Source: Syntrophobacter sp963666995 (lineage in GTDB: Bacteria > Desulfobacterota > Syntrophobacteria > Syntrophobacterales > Syntrophobacteraceae). From it: 64,000 nt of DNA. Below, one piece after another: positions 8,817 through 17,798 of this stretch. A program made the position numbers and the translations under genes. Numbering within the stretch: the stretch's first letter is position 1; every line of letters starts with the position of its first letter. The stretch lies in contig OY762941.1 in NCBI GenBank assembly GCA_963666995.1, positions 1,984,001-2,048,000 on the forward strand. The letters are read 5' to 3'. The notes beneath the pieces were generated by a model. It was given only the letters and a program-made list of their open reading frames with translations, made no database searches and was not told where the DNA came from.

Positions 8817-10031
8817 ATGGGCAGACGAAGCGCGGTAGCCCTGAGCGCCGTGGTAAAAAACATGAGCAAGCTGGCCGGACATCCGGAAATAGCGGTGCGG
8901 CTGGCGTCCCTGCAGGCCGAAAAGTGGCTGTTCAGCGCTTTGAATCCCCGGATGTACGAGGGGCATGCAAAGAAAATCCGGCAGGTGAGCTTCCGGATCA
9001 CCGATATTTGCAACCTTCGGTGCACCACGTGCGGTCAATGGGGAAAAGACGGATTTTTGCACGGCAAGGACCGCAAGGAACTGAAGAAACAGGAAGTACC
9101 TCTTGACCGCTACGTGGAAGTCCTGGCGGACCTCGTGCACAACGGCCATCGCCCCTTTGTCTACCTGTGGGGCGGAGAACCCATGCTCTATGACGGTTCG
9201 GTTGAGCTGATCGAAGAAGCCGCTGCCATGGGCCTGCCGGTCTCGATTGCCACAAACTCGACGGGAGTTGCCGCATCCGCCGAACGGCTCGTCAAGGCCC
9301 CCCTTTTCCTGCTCCAGATTTCGATAGACGGGCACTGCTCCGAGATTCACAACGCCATTCGCCCCGCCCCCGGCGGCGCGGATAATTTCGCGAGCATCGA
9401 GTCCGCTCTTGCCGCGGTCCGCCGGGAAAGAACGCTTCAGAATCAAAAGCTGCCTCTTATCGCTTCCCTGACCGTCGTGTCCCGTGCAAACTACGGCCAT
9501 CTCACTGAAATCTATAATGCATTCCGCGACCGCGTGGATCTCTTCGTCTTTTATCTTTCATGGTGGATCGACCCGGACCGCGCCCAACTCCACGAGCAGG
9601 ACTTCTCGCGCCGTTTCGGATTCGCCCCATCGCTTCACCGGGGCTGGATCGGTGACTGGAAGCCCGAGGACTACGCCGGTCTCAGCCGGCAGATGGACGC
9701 CGTCGACTCGATGTCCCGCTCGTGGAACAGACCGCCGGTGATCTTCATCCCCAATGTGAGAGGCGAAGAAAATCTACGAAGGTATTTTACCGATCATTCG
9801 TCCCGGTTCGGGTTCGATCAGTGCATCTCCATCTACCAGGCGGTGGAAGTGAACAGCAACGGGGACATGTCGCCGTGCAGGGACTACCATGATTACGTGG
9901 TGGGGAACATCAAGGAACATACCATCACCGGCCTCTGGAATTCCCATTCCTACACGAAATTCAGGCGCAGCCTCACCCGTGAAGGCCTGATGCCGGTATG
10001 CTCCCGATGCTGCGGCCTCATGGGCTATTGA
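8817..10031 (+). CDS. Radical SAM protein with SPASM-like C-terminal Cys set
   Basis: 404 residues. The 4Fe-4S motif CNLRCTTC (CX3CX2C; cysteines near 65, 69 and 72) is followed by the SAM-binding GGEP motif (WGGEPMLY). The C-terminus has four further cysteines (QC, SPCRDY, VCSRCCG) in a SPASM-like arrangement for an auxiliary cluster. This predicts a SAM-dependent radical enzyme. The start at 8817 is chosen for its AAGGGAAGG ribosome-binding site; an ATG at 8799 adds 6 residues. It ends 1 base before a GT4 glycosyltransferase, so its substrate may be a glycan or lipid-linked sugar. No small precursor-peptide gene is visible next to it. Confidence 0.87.
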   Translation: MGRRSAVALSAVVKNMSKLAGHPEIAVRLASLQAEKWLFSALNPRMYEGHAKKIRQVSFRITDICNLRCTTCGQWGKDGFLHGKDRKELKKQEVPLDRYVEVLADLVHNGHRPFVYLWGGEPMLYDGSVELIEEAAAMGLPVSIATNSTGVAASAERLVKAPLFLLQISIDGHCSEIHNAIRPAPGGADNFASIESALAAVRRERTLQNQKLPLIASLTVVSRANYGHLTEIYNAFRDRVDLFVFYLSWWIDPDRAQLHEQDFSRRFGFAPSLHRGWIGDWKPEDYAGLSRQMDAVDSMSRSWNRPPVIFIPNVRGEENLRRYFTDHSSRFGFDQCISIYQAVEVNSNGDMSPCRDYHDYVVGNIKEHTITGLWNSHSYTKFRRSLTREGLMPVCSRCCGLMGY

Positions 10032-10032
10032 G

Positions 10033-11178
10033 ATGGAGACCGCCCCGCAGACACTGCCCCTCGAAAATCGGTGCCTCGATCGATCTCCGGTTCGGACGGT
10101 GTTCCTTGTCGAGGACCTGAAGTTCGGCGGCACCCAGCGCCAGGTCCTGGACCTTGCCTCTCATATGGACAAGTCCCGTTTCCATGTGGAAATCTGGGCA
10201 ATGGGAGCCGGCGATGACCTGGTCCCACTCGCGGAGAATCTGCAGGTTCCCTTGGTATGGCTTTCCAGAAGGAGCTTCGTGGGACCGGACAGCCTCTTCG
10301 CGCTTTGGAGAAGGCTGAGGTCGGAGCGGACCCGTTTGCTCGTGCTCTTTACCGTGATTCCGAATATCTGGGGGAGGCTTCTGGGGCGTCTCGCCAAAGT
10401 CCCGGTTATTGTAGGGACCTGCCGGGGCGGGGCTGCTCCGTGGCGTCAGCATGAGAAACTGCTCTGGCGCCTGGCGGATCACCACTTGTGCAACAGCCGG
10501 GAGTTAAAGGATATTTTCGTCAAGCGCTTTTCGATCCCGGCGTCGAAGGTGAGCGTCATTCAAAACGGCATAGACCTTGATTACTTCCATTTTTCGCCAG
10601 GTGCGGAAAACGCCGGCAAAAAGGTTGTCCTCTGCATTGCCCGCTTTGTTCCTGATAAAGATCACAGGACCCTGATAGAAGCCTTTGCGGTCGCATCAGA
10701 AAAACATCCCGAGGCGGAATTGTGGTTGGTGGGGGACGGCCCGGGATTGGAGCCGGCGCGAAGGCTTGCAATGTCCAGGCTCGCTCGCGGCGGAGCGCGG
10801 TTTTTCCCGGGGCGCCTGGATCCCCGTCCCATCCTCAGGCAAAGCAGCCTGTTCGTACTCAGTTCGGTTAAGGAGGGCCTCCCCAACGTGGTACTCGAGG
10901 CCATGGCCTCGGGACTCCCGGTGGTTGCGACGCGGGTGGGCGGTATCCCGGAGGCGGTCGAACACGGACGGACGGGACTGCTGGTGCCGGCCGGGGACGT
11001 GCGGACGCTCGCCTCCGCTCTTTGTCTGCTGCTCGCCGACGATGAAACGAGGAAGGCATACGGAGAGGCGGGAAGAAAACGGGTTGAGGAAATGCATCCG
11101 ATTTCCGGTGCGGTCAGCCGGCACGAGGCAGTTTTCCTGCAACTGCTGAGGGATCACTCGCATGGATGCCGGTTCTGA
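10033..11178 (+). CDS. Glycosyltransferase family 4
   Basis: 381 residues. The N-terminal GT-B domain carries the acceptor-side loop LKFGGTQRQVLDLA. The C-terminal donor domain has VVLCIARFVPDKDHRTLIEAF, the ELWLVGDGP strand and the nucleotide-sugar EX7E-type motif in SSVKEGLPNVVLEAMASG. Both domains are complete. It is a retaining transferase acting at the cytoplasmic face on a lipid-linked or protein-linked glycan. The start follows the radical SAM stop by 1 base, implying one transcript. Sugar specificity cannot be read from sequence. Confidence 0.9.
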   Translation: METAPQTLPLENRCLDRSPVRTVFLVEDLKFGGTQRQVLDLASHMDKSRFHVEIWAMGAGDDLVPLAENLQVPLVWLSRRSFVGPDSLFALWRRLRSERTRLLVLFTVIPNIWGRLLGRLAKVPVIVGTCRGGAAPWRQHEKLLWRLADHHLCNSRELKDIFVKRFSIPASKVSVIQNGIDLDYFHFSPGAENAGKKVVLCIARFVPDKDHRTLIEAFAVASEKHPEAELWLVGDGPGLEPARRLAMSRLARGGARFFPGRLDPRPILRQSSLFVLSSVKEGLPNVVLEAMASGLPVVATRVGGIPEAVEHGRTGLLVPAGDVRTLASALCLLLADDETRKAYGEAGRKRVEEMHPISGAVSRHEAVFLQLLRDHSHGCRF

Positions 11179-11213
11179 TCGGGATTCCCTCGCGGCGGCC
11201 CTGCATCGCGTTT

Positions 11214-12293
11214 TCAGGAAGGATTGGGCGCCGCGGAACGGGACGGCAGGCGCTTTTCCCGGATGAAACGGTCCAGCAGCGAAAAAATTTCGGGGTTCCC
11301 GAAAAAATCGCCTTTTTGAAGGTTCGCTTTGAATTGATCGAGGCTGGATTCAAAGGCCGATGCCGTTCCCGGCTTCGGTTTGAGATCGCGGAAGGACTTC
11401 CCGTAACCCAGTTGATCGATGTAATGCGCGTTCAACTGCTGCTCAAAAGCGTTCTTGATGGGAAAAGACATGACCGGCTTCCCGTAGTAGAGGGCTTCCG
11501 AGATCATGGTGTGGCCGCCTCCGCAGACGACGTACTTACATCCTGCGAGATCTTCCAGAAATTCCCCCTCCGATTTTCTTTTGAACTTGAGATTGCCGCT
11601 CAGGTGATCGGAGTCGAAACCGTACACGATCACGTTCCGGTCGATGGTTCTCAAAAAAGGAAAAAAGTGCTTAAAAGTCGAAGTCGACTGATAGGCGACG
11701 ACATGTTCCCCTTCGTGCGGGCTGTTCTTCAACACGGCGTCTCTCAGGAGCGGGGGAACGACGACCACTCGGGGACGATTTTTTTTCATGGGCGGGCGAA
11801 AAAAAGAAATCACCATATAATCTGAAGCTTCAGTGAATAAAAAGCGTGACGCGAAGTAATTCATGATGTAACTGTAGCGCTGCCATGGCGGGATGGTATG
11901 GGACGTAAAGTTGGTGATGTGCTGATGGTCCACGGAGAGGCAAGGGATCTCGACTTTTCGGCATGCTCTCGGAACGAGAAATTCATAATCCGAGATCGCC
12001 AAATCCGGCTTGAAACGGTCTATGACCTCAAGAACAGATTGCAGGAAGTGCTTCTTTTGCAACAGGAATTTGGCATTTCGCGAAATGACGGGTCCGGTCG
12101 CAACCTTATGATAACGAACGGGCGTCACGGGATTCGGGCATTCGAAAACAGGGAATTCACGGCGAATAAGCCCCGCCCCGTCGGCGTGGCTGACAAAAAG
12201 GAAGTCATGTTCCGGATAATGCCGGGCTATGGTCAGGGCCCTGACGGCATGACCGTGTGCGGAACCGTGCACTCCGAAGAGGATTCTTGCCAT
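11214..12293 (-). CDS. GT28/MurG-like glycosyltransferase family protein
   Basis: 359 residues from the ATG at 12293, which has a GGAAG ribosome-binding site. It begins ARILFGVHGSAHGHAVRAL, the Gly-rich N-terminal loop of MurG-like GT-B enzymes. The C-terminal half has KYVVCGGGHTMISEALYYGKP, the GGG and donor-diphosphate region of the same group. It resembles the uncharacterised MJ1255-type family often found in glycan clusters. A longer frame to 12572 would overlap the divergent GT2 gene and has no family-like sequence, so it was trimmed. Convergent with the GT4 gene upstream. Confidence 0.78.
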   Translation of the reverse strand: MARILFGVHGSAHGHAVRALTIARHYPEHDFLFVSHADGAGLIRREFPVFECPNPVTPVRYHKVATGPVISRNAKFLLQKKHFLQSVLEVIDRFKPDLAISDYEFLVPRACRKVEIPCLSVDHQHITNFTSHTIPPWQRYSYIMNYFASRFLFTEASDYMVISFFRPPMKKNRPRVVVVPPLLRDAVLKNSPHEGEHVVAYQSTSTFKHFFPFLRTIDRNVIVYGFDSDHLSGNLKFKRKSEGEFLEDLAGCKYVVCGGGHTMISEALYYGKPVMSFPIKNAFEQQLNAHYIDQLGYGKSFRDLKPKPGTASAFESSLDQFKANLQKGDFFGNPEIFSLLDRFIREKRLPSRSAAPNPS

Positions 12294-12558
12294 CTCTCTA
12301 CTTCCATCCTTGAGGGGGCCATATATCCCCCCCTGATACAGTTTCAGCGGTATTTCCTCGCTCCCCCCGCACCATTTTCGTGCAAAGCGGAGCACATTCC
12401 AGGCGGTTCGTTTATAGAAGATGTATCCCTGCCGCGCAAATGGAAAATGCCCCGGGACTCGTCGAATGCAACCATGCCTGGCCCGGATAAAACCATCCTT
12501 CTGCAAATTCAGGGGCGCATGCGGTCGTGCGCTTCCGATTCGGATGCGAGAAACGATT

Positions 12559-13749
12559 ATGGAATACTGCATTCCTTTCCTGTTGGCTCTGGAATTTGTT
12601 CTAATTGGCCTTTTGTTCCTTCCCGGGAAGCCGGTCTTCTGGAGGGGAGAAGATCAGGCCGGAGTTCCCGTCGGGCAGCAGCCATGGCCCAAGGTATCGT
12701 TGGTCGTACCCGTGACCGGTGCTTCGGCGGGTATCGAGGCGGGCCTGAAGAGCCTGCTCGCCCAGGATTATTCGGGCTACGAAGTCATTCTCGTCACTTG
12801 CGATGATAAAGATGAGGCCGTTCCCATCATCCGGAGACTGCTGGAGAACATGCAGAAGGGGAAAGGACCCGATTGCCGCCACATCCAGGCCGGCCGCGCC
12901 TCGACCTGCGGGCAGAAAAACAGGAACCTTCTCGTCGGCGTGGAAGCGATTTCCCCTGATTCCAGCGTGATCGCCTTTGCCGACAGCGTTCACCAGGCGG
13001 CGCCGGACTGGCTTAGATTGCTTGTCCACCCCATTGCCAGGGGCGAGACCGATATCACCACAGGGTATCACCACGTCATCCCCGAAGACTGCAGGGTCAT
13101 AACGCTTGCCCGCACTGCTACGGTCCTTGCGCTGTACCGGATGCAGGAAAGCAGGATTCTTACCCAGCCATGGGGGGGGAACACGGCCATAAAGCGCGAT
13201 CTATTTGAAAGGCTGAAAGTCCGTGATACGTGGGTGAACAATGTGGTGGACGATGTCTCCCTTGCAGTCCTCCTGAAAAAAACGGGGGTGACCGCAACCC
13301 CGGTTCGAGAGGCCTGGCTGTCGACTCCGCTCACGGGAGAAACCTGCAAAAACTGGCTTCAGTGGCTCACTCGCCAGTGGTTGTACCTCAAGTACTGCTT
13401 CCCGGTCTCATGGGCGGTGGCGGGAATGCTCCTGACAGGCCTCTCCGTGTCCATCGTGGTTGCAACCTGCGAGGCGTTACTCCTTTTCGTGCCGGGAAGC
13501 GACGGGACGGTCGGCATAGCCTCTCTGGCTTTTCTCTCGGCAATCATGGGGACCGGCATATCAATGAGAAGGTTTCACCCTCAGCCGGGGCCTTTGCACT
13601 GGTGGATGGCTGCGGTGTTCGTGATGATTTTCATGGCGGCCCTGACTCATCAGAAGACCTGGTTCACGCGCGAGATCAGGTGGCGAAACATTCGCTATCG
13701 GGTGACGTTCAAAGGCCGGGTGACCGATATCCGGTTGAACAGCAATTGA
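12559..13749 (+). CDS. Membrane glycosyltransferase family 2 (GT21-like)
   Basis: 396 residues from the ATG at 12559. An N-terminal helix (about 4-22) is followed by a GT-A domain: VSLVVPVTGA (nucleotide-binding strand), AFADS in the DXD position, GGNTAIKRDLF, and VDDVSLA in the place of the catalytic Asp. Two or three C-terminal membrane helices follow. The layout resembles ceramide glucosyltransferases (GT21) and other membrane GT2 enzymes. Two oddities are a DXD position with a single Asp and the usual Q/RXXRW box reading LTRQWLYLKY. Divergent from the GT28-like gene. An in-frame ATG 15 bases upstream (12544) is also possible. Confidence 0.75.
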   Translation: MEYCIPFLLALEFVLIGLLFLPGKPVFWRGEDQAGVPVGQQPWPKVSLVVPVTGASAGIEAGLKSLLAQDYSGYEVILVTCDDKDEAVPIIRRLLENMQKGKGPDCRHIQAGRASTCGQKNRNLLVGVEAISPDSSVIAFADSVHQAAPDWLRLLVHPIARGETDITTGYHHVIPEDCRVITLARTATVLALYRMQESRILTQPWGGNTAIKRDLFERLKVRDTWVNNVVDDVSLAVLLKKTGVTATPVREAWLSTPLTGETCKNWLQWLTRQWLYLKYCFPVSWAVAGMLLTGLSVSIVVATCEALLLFVPGSDGTVGIASLAFLSAIMGTGISMRRFHPQPGPLHWWMAAVFVMIFMAALTHQKTWFTREIRWRNIRYRVTFKGRVTDIRLNSN

Positions 13750-13783
13750 TCTCCGGGCCGTATTGTAAGCGTTTCATGGCTCT

Positions 13784-15226
13784 CTATGGCTGCGGAACCG
13801 CCCGGTTTCTCGAAAATTCACGCCACCAGCGCCATGCCAGCACAAGTGTGGGAATGATGGCCAGGATCTCTGCCAGTTCGCGGTATACATAGCCGGTCGT
13901 CAGCATATAAAACAGCCCTCCGGCAGCAACCCCTATCCCCAGATGAATCATTGAGCGGCCCGGGACCAGCCTCAGGCTCCACTGGCCGAAAGAAACCGTC
14001 ATGACCGCTACAAGTCCCTTAGTGAGCAGGATGGCAAGCGTGGTGCCCATGAGAGGGGAGGCAGGAATAGCAAAGACGCACAGAAGCAGGTTGAAGACCA
14101 GCCCCGCCGAATAGAACCCGAGAAGAATCCGTTCGCGTCTCGCGGTCAGCATGAGATACGCCGCCAGATTGTGGATGAAGGAAAAACCGATCGTCAGCAC
14201 CAGGTACTTCTGCATCCACACGGCGTCCCCGTACCCGGAACCGTAGATCAGCGGGATGAGCCGGTCGCTTTCGATGAAGAGTACGAACATTATCGGGATT
14301 GCCGCGGCAATCAGCCAGCGGGCTGAGTTGCGTGCGACCCGCGAGAGTTCGTTCCTGTCCGTTTCCCAGAGATTCACGAAAAGCGGGAACAGTATGTTCC
14401 GCAACAGGAGGTTTGAGGCCAGGCATGAGATGCCGTCGACGATCTGCCACGTCGCGCTGTACTGCGCCACGCCCTCGGCCCCCGCGTAGCGCTGGAGAAA
14501 GAACAGGTTCATGTTATTGTACAAAATGGTTGCCACGGCCATGAGCGTGAAAACGAAGCTCCCTTTCCCCGTCGCGTAAATCTGCCTGAACTCGGGGAGC
14601 CGCAGGGTAATGTGCGACTGTTTCAGCACAACGAGCATCGAGCCCGCCAGGTTGACCACGGTCTCGATCAGCTTGTAAAAGGCGGTCACCACCGGGGCCG
14701 CGCCGAGGAGAAGGGACGTAATCCCGTATCCGAAACCGCAACCGGCTCCCACGGCCCTCAACTTTGCCTCGGTATCCTGCCTCCCCCGGATTTGGCAGGC
14801 GACGAAGAAAGAACTTCCCAGTGCTTCAAGTCCGACGCCGGTCCCGATGATCAGAACCAGGACCCTGAGAGAGGGAGCGTAATTCTGCCAATGAACGAAC
14901 CCTATCATCCCGATGATGCCAAGAATCAGCAGGATACCTTTCAGCATCGAGAACTGCATCAGGACGTCGGCTTCTTTGCCCTTACCCCGGGCGAGTTCGG
15001 GCACGAGGTGCTGATCAAGGCCGAATTCGGCGACGAATAGAATCACCTGGCCGACGCTCAAAGCCAGCATGAATTCTCCGTACGTCGAACTGCTGTGGCG
15101 CGCAAGGTAAATGAGGAAGATGCTCTGGAGCCCTTCACGGACCCATCGGGCGCTCAGCAGGTAGGCGAGCTTGTGCAGGATCCGATGTGACGACTGATTT
15201 GTGAGGGAGAGGGGATGATCCGTCAT
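13784..15226 (-). CDS. Wzx-like oligosaccharide flippase
   Basis: 480 residues with about twelve to fourteen hydrophobic segments spread over the whole length and few long soluble loops. This fits the MOP/MATE exporter superfamily (polysaccharide biosynthesis protein branch). Wzx proteins flip undecaprenyl-linked oligosaccharides across the inner membrane. The setting, flanked on both sides by glycosyltransferases and near rfbA/rfbB, supports that job. No Wzy polymerase or Wzz chain-length regulator is visible in the window. Confidence 0.85.
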   Translation of the reverse strand: MTDHPLSLTNQSSHRILHKLAYLLSARWVREGLQSIFLIYLARHSSSTYGEFMLALSVGQVILFVAEFGLDQHLVPELARGKGKEADVLMQFSMLKGILLILGIIGMIGFVHWQNYAPSLRVLVLIIGTGVGLEALGSSFFVACQIRGRQDTEAKLRAVGAGCGFGYGITSLLLGAAPVVTAFYKLIETVVNLAGSMLVVLKQSHITLRLPEFRQIYATGKGSFVFTLMAVATILYNNMNLFFLQRYAGAEGVAQYSATWQIVDGISCLASNLLLRNILFPLFVNLWETDRNELSRVARNSARWLIAAAIPIMFVLFIESDRLIPLIYGSGYGDAVWMQKYLVLTIGFSFIHNLAAYLMLTARRERILLGFYSAGLVFNLLLCVFAIPASPLMGTTLAILLTKGLVAVMTVSFGQWSLRLVPGRSMIHLGIGVAAGGLFYMLTTGYVYRELAEILAIIPTLVLAWRWWREFSRNRAVPQP

Positions 15227-15294
15227 GGCAGACGCTTAGTCCGTTTCCACCCGGCGGCGCGAGGCGGCATGCCGCAGCAGCAGGGGAGATGGTT

Positions 15295-16527
15295 TCATCG
15301 GCCGGCAGGCAGGGTTTCTTCCTGAAAATATTTCAAAAGCTCGCGGGCAACTTCGTTCAGATCGAACTGCTCGAGCACCAGAGAGCGGCCTCTTTCGGCC
15401 ATTTGCACGCTGGATTCCCTGTCATTGATCACCTTCAGTATGGCATGAGCGAGTGCAGCGGGGTCCTTTTGCGGAACGAGAAGGCCCGTGACCCCATCCT
15501 GTATGACTTCCCCAATCCCGCAAACGCCGGTCGCGACGACCGGCAGCTTGTGAAGGAGCGCCTCGAGGATCACGCTCGGGAGCCCATCCCTGTCTCCCGT
15601 TGAAGCGACCACGCTGGGCATTACGAACACATCCCCGGATGACAGAAACTCAGGCACCTTGTCGTGAGTCATGAATCCGGGGAAAGATATCTTTGCATCG
15701 ATTTTCAACTCCCGGGCCAGATCCATCAATTCTTTCCTGCACTGCCCCGATCCTCCCACGGTAAGCCTGAAATCCAGCCCGCTTTCATCCAACATTCCGC
15801 AGGCGCGGATGAGAATGTCGAAGCCCTTCTTGCGGACGAGCCGCCCCAGGGCGAGTATTCTGTAAGGCGGAGACGCGACCCTTCCGGCAAAGGAGCGGGG
15901 GACCATGTCGAGCCCTATATGCACCATCCGTATCCTGGCCTCCGCTCCGGGGACAAGCTGCCTGAGATAGTCCACATTTGCATGGTTCACCGTTCTCACG
16001 AAGGCACTGGCCCTGATTTTTTCTTCCAGTGTCCCATCCGGTGGGTAAATATCCGCGGCATGCCCGGAAAAACTAAAGGGAATGCCGGTCAGCCGGGACG
16101 CCGTCCATGCAGCGGTGGCAGGCCCGCCGGCCCACGCGGCATGAATGTGCTCGATCCTTTCCTCTTCAAAACGCCGGGCCAGGCGAAACGCGCAAAGGAA
16201 GGCCCACAGGTTCTCGCCCGCCATCTCCGGATCGCTCCAACGGCGCACCGGAACGGTCTTGAAGAGGTGTTTGACCAGCGAGGGTTTTCTCTTCCACCAC
16301 CAGGACACATCCGAGTGGGCATCGAACAGGAACGGCACCCCCAGCCTCTCCACTTGCCCTGGAAAGGCTTTCATCCCACAAGACAGGTTCCTCTTCCACC
16401 TGCCGTAAAGGCTGAAAATCCTGAGGGGAACCCCCATCCTCCAGAGGCAGGAAATTTCCCTGAAGACGAAAGTCTCTGAAGGCAGCGGGAACCATAGCGA
16501 AATGAAGGCGATCCTGGGAAGGCCCAA
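15295..16527 (-). CDS. Glycosyltransferase family 4 (WcaL-like)
   Basis: 410 residues from a TTG start with AAGGGAA at good spacing. The N-terminus has the FPLPSETFVFREI loop characteristic of colanic-acid-type GT4 enzymes (WcaL and relatives). The donor domain shows ILALGRLVRKKGFDILIRA and the EX7E-type region GDRDGLPSVILEALLHKLP. It likely adds a sugar to the lipid-linked repeat unit. It is 68 bases downstream in transcription order from nothing obvious and 68 bases before the flippase gene, probably in the same minus-strand transcript. Confidence 0.88.
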   Translation of the reverse strand: MGLPRIAFISLWFPLPSETFVFREISCLWRMGVPLRIFSLYGRWKRNLSCGMKAFPGQVERLGVPFLFDAHSDVSWWWKRKPSLVKHLFKTVPVRRWSDPEMAGENLWAFLCAFRLARRFEEERIEHIHAAWAGGPATAAWTASRLTGIPFSFSGHAADIYPPDGTLEEKIRASAFVRTVNHANVDYLRQLVPGAEARIRMVHIGLDMVPRSFAGRVASPPYRILALGRLVRKKGFDILIRACGMLDESGLDFRLTVGGSGQCRKELMDLARELKIDAKISFPGFMTHDKVPEFLSSGDVFVMPSVVASTGDRDGLPSVILEALLHKLPVVATGVCGIGEVIQDGVTGLLVPQKDPAALAHAILKVINDRESSVQMAERGRSLVLEQFDLNEVARELLKYFQEETLPAGR

Positions 16528-16653
16528 TTCTATTCCCTTCCTGAAAGCGTTCGGGAGCGGCGCGAGACAAATCCTGCCCTTGAAATCAAAAAGTCAAAGG
16601 CTGCGGGAGTGTACAGTAGCGCGGGAAGGAAAAAAAGGGAAAATGCCATATCA

Positions 16654-17571
16654 TCAGAGATCTTCGAGCAAACTGAGAAGATATGCGCCGTAGTCGTTCT
16701 TGAGCAGAGGTTCGGCAATTCTCCGCAACTGGGCTGCGTCGATATAGCCCATTCTGTAAGCCACTTCCTCGACACAGGACACTTTCAGCCCCTGCCGCTT
16801 TTCTATGGTTTCGATATAGTTGCTCGCCTGGATGAGGGATTCGTGGGTCCCCGTGTCCAGCCATGCAAAGCCTCTCCCCAGGACTTCGACCCTCAGATCT
16901 CCGCGAAGCAGGTACGCCCTGATCAGGTCGGTGATCTCGAGTTCGCCGCGGGCGGAGGGCTTGAGCGTTGAGGAAAGCTCGACGACGTCGTTGTCGCAAA
17001 AGTAGAGGCCCGCTACGGCATATTTGGATTTGGGCTGGAGCGGCTTTTCTTCCATACCGGTCACTGTGCCGGAGGAATCGAATTCCACCACGCCGTAGCG
17101 TTCCGGGTCCCTTACACGATAAGCGAAAACGAGCGCTCCCTTTTCCATTTGATTGGCCCGCTTGAGAATGGTGCGAAATCCGTGGCCGTAAAAGATATTG
17201 TCTCCGAGAATCAGGCACACCTTGTCCGACCGGATGAAATCTTTCCCGATGATAAATGCCTGGGGCAGCCCTTCGGGCCTGGGTTGCTCGGCATAATGCA
17301 GGTTGATGCCCCACTGGCTGCCGTCCCCGAGAAGGAGTTTGAATTTCGGGAGGTCCTCCGGGGTCGAAATGACGAGGATCTCCCGGATGCCGGCGAGCAT
17401 CAGCACGGAAAGCGGATAGTAGATCATGGGCTTATCGTAGACCGGGAGGAGTTGCTTGCTGATCACCTTCGTGAGCGGGTACAGGCGCGTGCCGCTTCCC
17501 CCGGCCAGGATGATTCCTTTCCATCGCGAAGGGCCGGGGGGGTGAGCTGAAGCGTTGTCCACAGCGTTCAT
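16654..17571 (-). CDS. rfbA: Glucose-1-phosphate thymidylyltransferase
   Basis: 305 residues, slightly longer than the usual 290. It has the signature GIILAGGSGTRLYPLTKVIS, then KQLLPVYDKPMIYYPL, GDNIFYGHGF and GMEEKPLQPKS, all classic RfbA/RmlA blocks. It makes dTDP-glucose from dTTP and glucose-1-phosphate, the first step toward dTDP-deoxysugars. AGAGGAG precedes the ATG. It lies 227 bases downstream of rfbB; RmlC and RmlD are not in the window, so the final sugar is open (rhamnose or another dTDP-6-deoxyhexose). Confidence 0.96.
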   Translation of the reverse strand: MNAVDNASAHPPGPSRWKGIILAGGSGTRLYPLTKVISKQLLPVYDKPMIYYPLSVLMLAGIREILVISTPEDLPKFKLLLGDGSQWGINLHYAEQPRPEGLPQAFIIGKDFIRSDKVCLILGDNIFYGHGFRTILKRANQMEKGALVFAYRVRDPERYGVVEFDSSGTVTGMEEKPLQPKSKYAVAGLYFCDNDVVELSSTLKPSARGELEITDLIRAYLLRGDLRVEVLGRGFAWLDTGTHESLIQASNYIETIEKRQGLKVSCVEEVAYRMGYIDAAQLRRIAEPLLKNDYGAYLLSLLEDL

Positions 17572-17686
17572 CTTTGGCTCCTCTTTCCTGGTGCTCCGGG
17601 TTGCTTATCCCCGCCGCGAGTCGAGCGGTCTTCTCCCTCTCCCGTCGCTCCATTTTTGCCTGGGGAGAGGAATCGGCGCCGGGGCT

Positions 17687-17708
17687 CCTCCCCCTTTAAA
17701 GGGGGAGG
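17687..17708. repeat. Perfect 22-base palindrome in GC-rich spacer
   Basis: CCTCCCCCTTTAAAGGGGGAGG reads the same on both strands; here cut at its 22 bases it spans the rfbB-rfbA spacer and is followed by GGCGGGTGGGGGTG. Similar short palindromes occur as dispersed intergenic repeats in many bacteria. It could form a hairpin in the rfbB-rfbA transcript. No other copy is seen in this window. Confidence 0.6.
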
Positions 17709-17798
17709 CGGGTGGGGGTGCCGACGGAGCATAAGCCGCCACCTCCGGGGGTAGTAAGGGTCTGGCCCGCCCCCTATCCGGCGCTTCTTCGAAGAGTA

